From positions 1-10,185 of the forward strand of contig JAAYXN010000030.1 in assembly GCA_012515885.1 (NCBI GenBank): a stretch of 10,185 bases of DNA, written 5' to 3'. The translations under genes were made by a program, and so were the position numbers. The notes beneath the pieces are model-generated. The model saw nothing but the letters and a program-made list of their open reading frames with translations. It did no database searches and was not told where the DNA came from. Below, in pieces: positions 6,697 to 10,185 of the stretch (positions are counted from its first letter, which is position 1; each line of letters starts with the position of its first letter). Source of the stretch: Rhodococcus sp. (in: high G+C Gram-positive bacteria). GTDB taxonomy: Bacteria; Actinomycetota; Actinomycetes; Mycobacteriales; Mycobacteriaceae.

Positions 6697-6961
6697 GAAC
6701 ATGAACTACACGAGTTACCAGACCGACAGCGACACCAGTACCGGCGCTGAGCTCGAACGCAGCGCGGACCGCAAGCGCGGCCCCTCGATTCTGCTGCTGC
6801 TCTCCGGGCTCGCCGCACTGCTCATCAGCGCGTGGGCGCTTGCCGGACCGTTCGAAGTCAGCGGACTCGCCAACGTCGAACTCCGCTGGCTCATCGTGGT
6901 GATCGGCGTCGTCGTCGGCCTGGTCCTGGTGTTTTCACCAGGACGACGCAACAAGAAGTAG
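6689..6961 (+). CDS. Small two-TM membrane protein coupled to esrI
   Basis: This 90-residue protein is not one I recognise by name. A polar, Ser/Thr/Asp-rich N-terminus (1-25) and a basic patch (DRKRG, 27-31) precede TM1 (~33-53). A short loop and TM2 (~66-83) follow, with a basic C-terminus (GRRNKK). A hairpin with both ends in the cytoplasm fits the positive-inside rule. GTG 6689 overlaps the esrI stop (6694-6696), and GAGG sits 6 nt upstream, so the two are probably translated from one message. The context suggests an accessory of the EsrI envelope-stress system, or simply a co-expressed membrane protein; no function can be assigned. It converges on guaA with a 25-bp gap. Confidence 0.8.
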   Translation: MAENMNYTSYQTDSDTSTGAELERSADRKRGPSILLLLSGLAALLISAWALAGPFEVSGLANVELRWLIVVIGVVVGLVLVFSPGRRNKK

Positions 6962-6986
6962 CGCAGCGCTCACTACCCCGCAGCGC

Positions 6987-8558
6987 TTACTCCCACTCGA
7001 TGGTTCCCGGCGGCTTGCTCGTGACGTCTAGGACGACACGGTTGACGTCGGGAACCTCGTTGGTGATGCGGGTGGAAATCCGCTCCAACGTCTCGTACGG
7101 CAAACGCGTCCAGTCCGCCGTCATCGCGTCCTCACTGGAGACCGGACGCAACACGATCGGATGGCCATAGGTGCGGCCGTCACCCTGAACGCCGACGCTG
7201 CGCACATCCGCGAGGAGCACGACGGGGCACTGCCAGATTTGGCCGTCGAGGCCAGCGGCGGTGAGTTCTTCACGCGCGATGGAATCGGCTTGACGCAGGA
7301 TGTCGAGACGCTCGCGAGTGACTTCACCAATGATGCGGATACCCAGGCCGGGGCCGGGGAACGGCTGACGGCCAACGATCTCTTCCGGCAATCCCAGCTC
7401 GCGGCCCACCGCGCGCACCTCGTCCTTGAACAGCAGACGAAGCGGTTCAACCAGCGAGAACTGGAGGTCTTCGGGAAGCCCACCAACATTGTGGTGGCTC
7501 TTGATGTTTGCGGTGCCGGTTCCGCCGCCGGACTCGACTACGTCCGGGTACAGCGTTCCCTGTACGAGGAAGTCGACGGTCTCGCCCTGCGCGGCGCGAG
7601 CACCGAGCACGTCCGAGACAGCGCCTTCGAAGCTGCGAATGAACTCGCGGCCGATGATCTTGCGCTTGGTTTCCGGCTCAGACACCCCTTCGAGGGCGCC
7701 GAGGAACGTTGCCTCAGCGTCAACGGTGATCAGCTGGGCGCCCGTGGCCGCCACAAAATCCTGCTCGACCTGAGCGCGCTCCCCTTCACGCATCAGGCCG
7801 TGGTCGACGAAGACACACGTCAACCGGTCGCCAATAGCGCGCTGAACCAGCGCCGCCGCAACAGCCGAATCGACGCCGCCGGACAGTCCACAGATCGCGC
7901 GTCCGTCACCGATCTGCTCACGAACCTGTTCGATGAGGCTGTCAGCGATGTTCGCGGCCGTCCACTGCGCCGGAATACCGGCGATCTCGTGGAGGAATCG
8001 GCTGAGAACCTGCTGGCCGTGTGGGGAATGCAGCACCTCGGGGTGGTACTGGACGCCAGCGAGGCGACGTGCCCGATCCTCGAATGCTGCCACCGGTGCA
8101 CCTTCACTGGTGGCGGTGACCTCGAAACCTTCGGGTGCGGTGGTCACGGCGTCGCCGTGGCTCATCCACACGGGCTGGGTGCGGGGCAGGCCGTCATGTA
8201 GCACGCCGCCAGAGACCTGAAGATCGGTGCGGCCGTATTCGCGGGTACCGGTGTGGGTGACGGTCCCGCCCAGCGCGTTAGCCATGGCCTGGAAGCCGTA
8301 GCAAATGCCGAACACGGGAACATCAAGATCAAACAGTGCCGGATCGAGCGAGGGTGCGCCGTCCGCGTACACGCTGGACGGTCCACCGGAGAGAACCACC
8401 GCGCGCGGGCGACGAGCTGCGATCTCAGCCACCGTCGCGGTGTGCGGGACCACCTCGGAATAGACCTTCGCTTCACGCACACGCCGGGCAATCAACTGGG
8501 CGTACTGAGCACCGAAGTCCACAACGAGAACTGGGCCCTGCTGTTCAATATCCGTCAC
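6987..8558 (-). CDS. guaA: GMP synthase (glutamine-hydrolysing)
   Basis: This complete 523-residue enzyme converts XMP to GMP with ATP and glutamine, the last step of de novo guanine nucleotide synthesis in the cytosol. The N-terminal class I glutamine amidotransferase domain (~8-195) has nucleophile Cys86 in GICYG and the His172/Glu174 pair in QYHPEV. The ATP-pyrophosphatase domain starts near 197 with the P-loop SGGVDS (226-231). The C-terminal dimerisation/XMP-binding domain includes RQPFPGPGLGIR and ends with the highly conserved KPPGTIEWE. Length matches the family. Translation starts at GTG 8558, just before the conserved GPVLVVDFGAQ; no strong ribosome binding site is seen, consistent with a short leader. 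It is transcribed in the same direction as the upstream oxidoreductase but separated from it by a strong hairpin, so it probably has its own promoter. Confidence 0.98.
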   Translation of the reverse strand: MTDIEQQGPVLVVDFGAQYAQLIARRVREAKVYSEVVPHTATVAEIAARRPRAVVLSGGPSSVYADGAPSLDPALFDLDVPVFGICYGFQAMANALGGTVTHTGTREYGRTDLQVSGGVLHDGLPRTQPVWMSHGDAVTTAPEGFEVTATSEGAPVAAFEDRARRLAGVQYHPEVLHSPHGQQVLSRFLHEIAGIPAQWTAANIADSLIEQVREQIGDGRAICGLSGGVDSAVAAALVQRAIGDRLTCVFVDHGLMREGERAQVEQDFVAATGAQLITVDAEATFLGALEGVSEPETKRKIIGREFIRSFEGAVSDVLGARAAQGETVDFLVQGTLYPDVVESGGGTGTANIKSHHNVGGLPEDLQFSLVEPLRLLFKDEVRAVGRELGLPEEIVGRQPFPGPGLGIRIIGEVTRERLDILRQADSIAREELTAAGLDGQIWQCPVVLLADVRSVGVQGDGRTYGHPIVLRPVSSEDAMTADWTRLPYETLERISTRITNEVPDVNRVVLDVTSKPPGTIEWE

Positions 8559-8573
8559 TGAACCAGTCTAACC

Positions 8574-8597
8574 GGGGTCGATTATCGGCCCGACCCC
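8574..8597 (-). promoter_or_regulatory. Candidate guaA promoter within an inverted repeat
   Basis: On the minus strand GATAAT (8586-8581) is a good -10 match. It would give a start of transcription near 8574, only about 16 nt before GTG 8558. No convincing -35 is seen at 16-18 bp. The -10 lies between perfect 7-bp arms GGGGTCG (8574-8580) and CGACCCC (8591-8597), separated by 10 bp, which could be a protein-binding site. The repeat is seen; the promoter role is inference. Confidence 0.4.
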
Positions 8598-8605
8598 CAC
8601 ATACA

Positions 8606-8643
8606 CGTCTGCCCCCACGACCATCACGTCGTGGAGGCAGACG
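8606..8643 (-). terminator. Strong hairpin, probable terminator after the GMC oxidoreductase
   Basis: An 8-bp outer stem (CGTCTGCC/GGCAGACG) and a 7-bp inner stem (CCACGAC/GTCGTGG) are separated by one C-A mismatch and closed by a 6-nt loop. It begins 15 nt after the oxidoreductase stop. No T-tract follows, which is common for actinobacterial terminators. It separates this gene from guaA. Confidence 0.7.
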
Positions 8644-8658
8644 GTGCTGAAGTAAGTG

Positions 8659-10185
8659 TTACGCGACGTCGGTGGTTTTCGTTGCGCTGGCCTTCTTCTG
8701 ACCGTTTGTGGCAGCCCCAGCAGCTGCACGCGCGCTCTGGGTACCCGACTTGATTTCTACGATCGGCAGCCGCAACGCGCCCGGTGCGCCTTCAGGAACG
8801 ACAGGCTTGTTGGGTGCGATCGGCGAAAGCTGGCGGTACTCCTCACCCTGCTGCGGACGCAGATCATTCTCGCCTTTGTTGGGCCACAACGATGCGGCAC
8901 GCTCAGCCTGCGCCGAGATCGTCAGCGACGGGTTGACACCGAGGTTCGCGGACACCGCGGAACCGTCGACAATGCTGAGCGTCGGGTAACCCCATACGCG
9001 GTGGTAGGGGTCAATGACGCCGCGTGACGGATCGGACGAAATGGTGCAACCGCCAAGGAAGTGCGCGGTGAGCGGGATGTTGAAGATCTCGCCCCACGTG
9101 CCGCCCGCCTTGCCGTCGATCTTTTCGGCGATACGACGGGTGGCGTCGTTGCCTTCCGGAATCCAGCTGGGGTTCGGTTCGCCGTGGCCCTGCTTGCTGG
9201 TGACCTTGCGGCGACCGAGAAGCCCACGCTTGGTGTACGTGGTGATCGAGTTGTCGAGGTTCTGCATCACCAGGGCGATGATGGTGCGTTCGCTCCAGCG
9301 GTACGGGCTGAGCGTGGTGATTTCACGCGGGTCGTTCTTGGTTTCCTTCCACAGCTCCTTGAAGAGCTTGACCACACGCGAGCCTTTGCCGCCGTCAGTC
9401 ATGAGGGTCTGCAACAGCGCCATCGAGTTGGAGCCCTTGCCGTACCGGACCGGTTCGACGTGGGTGTCCGAGGTCGGGTGGAACGACGACGTGATCGCGA
9501 CGCCCTTGGTGAGATCGAGGTTCGGATCGACCTTCTTCTTCGCGGCACCAAGGATGGACTCGGAGTTTGTGCGGGTCAGGACACCAAGCTGGTCTGACAC
9601 TCGCGGCAGTGCCCCGGATTCCTTCTGGTCGAACATCAAATGCTGGGTGCCCCACGTTCCCGCAGCCAACACGACGTGGCCCGCAGTGAACGTCTTACGG
9701 CCACGCTTCTTGAACAGACCGGTGCGGCGGGTGTGCACATCCCATGACCCGTCCCCGTGTTCCTTGAGGCCGGTGACCGTGGTCATCGGGATGATCTGCG
9801 CGCCCGCCTTTTCAGCGAGACCCAGGTAGTTCTTGAGCAGGGTGTTCTTGGCGCCATGACGGCAACCCGTCATGCACTCACCGCATTCGATGCAGCCGGT
9901 GCGGTCGGGGCCAACGCCACCGAAGTAGGGATCGGGAACCGTCTTGCCCGGCTCACCGAAGTAGACACCGACCGGCGTCTGGATGAAGGTGTCTTCCACA
10001 CCCATGTCTTTGGCGACAGACTTGATGATCTCGTCCGCGGGAGTCATGTGCGGGTTCTGCACCACACCGAGCATGCGACGCGCCTGCTCGTAATGCGGGG
10101 TGAGTTCGCTTTCCCAGTCGGTGATGTCCGCCCACTGACGGTCCTTAAAGAACTTTGCCGGCGGCTTGTAGAGGGTGTTGGCGTA
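8659..10185 (-). CDS. choD: GMC-family FAD oxidoreductase, ChoD-like (N-terminus beyond right edge)
   Basis: 508 residues are visible to the stop; the N-terminal FAD-binding Rossmann motif lies outside the window. The family oxidises an alcohol at FAD, and the closest relative I recognise is the mycobacterial ChoD-type putative cholesterol oxidase. The GMC C-terminal domain is clear: the active-site His in HFLGGC (visible residue 375) and Asn in NLGVNPSLTISAQAE (residue 418), plus the FAD-contacting SIVDGSAV. Residues 98-108 carry four cysteines (CIECGECMTGC), followed by RHGAKNTL, a conserved trait of this branch. The C-terminus ends in a low-complexity Ala/Thr/Lys tail. In Mycobacterium tuberculosis choD lies beside guaB3/guaB2, so those may flank it beyond the edge. 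The substrate is uncertain: true cholesterol oxidase activity cannot be concluded from sequence. Confidence 0.85.
   Translation of the reverse strand, partial: YANTLYKPPAKFFKDRQWADITDWESELTPHYEQARRMLGVVQNPHMTPADEIIKSVAKDMGVEDTFIQTPVGVYFGEPGKTVPDPYFGGVGPDRTGCIECGECMTGCRHGAKNTLLKNYLGLAEKAGAQIIPMTTVTGLKEHGDGSWDVHTRRTGLFKKRGRKTFTAGHVVLAAGTWGTQHLMFDQKESGALPRVSDQLGVLTRTNSESILGAAKKKVDPNLDLTKGVAITSSFHPTSDTHVEPVRYGKGSNSMALLQTLMTDGGKGSRVVKLFKELWKETKNDPREITTLSPYRWSERTIIALVMQNLDNSITTYTKRGLLGRRKVTSKQGHGEPNPSWIPEGNDATRRIAEKIDGKAGGTWGEIFNIPLTAHFLGGCTISSDPSRGVIDPYHRVWGYPTLSIVDGSAVSANLGVNPSLTISAQAERAASLWPNKGENDLRPQQGEEYRQLSPIAPNKPVVPEGAPGALRLPIVEIKSGTQSARAAAGAATNGQKKASATKTTDVA

Noticed and set aside
6957..6991. 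Possible bidirectional terminator between the small membrane protein gene and guaA
   Set aside because: The region contains a direct repeat GCAGCGCT(C/T)ACT and only a weak bulged AGTAGCGC/GCGC-T-TACT stem that runs into both stop codons; this is too weak to call a terminator.
7161..8201. 346-codon open frame on the plus strand
   Set aside because: It lies wholly antisense to guaA, has no ribosome binding site or recognisable domain, and is explained by the codon bias of the GC-rich guaA gene.
8559..8658. Purine riboswitch upstream of guaA
   Set aside because: The 100-nt gap is filled by the terminator hairpin and a simple inverted repeat; the three-way junction and conserved loops of a purine riboswitch are not seen.
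9014..9829. 271-codon open frame on the plus strand
   Set aside because: It is antisense to the GMC oxidoreductase, whose catalytic motifs are intact on the minus strand.

Overview
The window is GC-rich, densely coded DNA from a high-GC Gram-positive bacterium. The combination of guaA, a ChoD-type GMC oxidoreductase and an EsrISR-type envelope-stress locus points to the Mycobacteriales (Corynebacterium/Rhodococcus/Gordonia/Dietzia relatives); I cannot name the genus. No tRNA, rRNA, CRISPR array, phage gene or insertion sequence is visible, and no gap without a gene exceeds 300 bases.

Layout. (1) 1-827 (-) is the N-terminal part of an MFS transporter. It is divergent from a TetR-family regulator at 985-1677 (+), with an AT-rich, repeat-containing control region between them. 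(2) A membrane-anchored Ser/Thr protein kinase at 1698-2900 (+) follows the TetR gene after 20 bp and is probably co-transcribed with it. (3) The centre holds a three-gene signalling locus: a NarL/LuxR response regulator (2905-3639, -), a PspC-domain histidine kinase (3732-5117, -) and a divergent PspC protein with a LiaF-like C-terminus (5257-6696, +). This matches the EsrR/EsrS/EsrI three-component system described in Corynebacterium glutamicum, in which EsrI restrains the EsrS-EsrR pair until lipid-II-cycle antibiotics or other envelope stress relieve the inhibition. A 90-residue two-TM protein (6689-6961, +) overlaps the end of esrI. (4) guaA (6987-8558, -) is complete. (5) Upstream of guaA on the same strand is a ChoD-like GMC oxidoreductase whose N-terminus runs off the right edge; a strong hairpin at 8606-8643 separates the two.

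The most informative new detail is the esrS-esrI intergenic region. If esrS starts at GTG 5117, which has a good ribosome binding site, the shared region is 139 bp and holds two related palindromes (TCAGGGTT-T-AACCCTGA and ATCAGG-N6-CCTGAT). Each lies about 34-35 nt upstream of its own start codon, facing opposite ways. They are strong candidates for EsrR operators that autoregulate both arms of the locus. The kinase gene converges on esrR with a 4-bp gap, so the two transcripts probably overlap.
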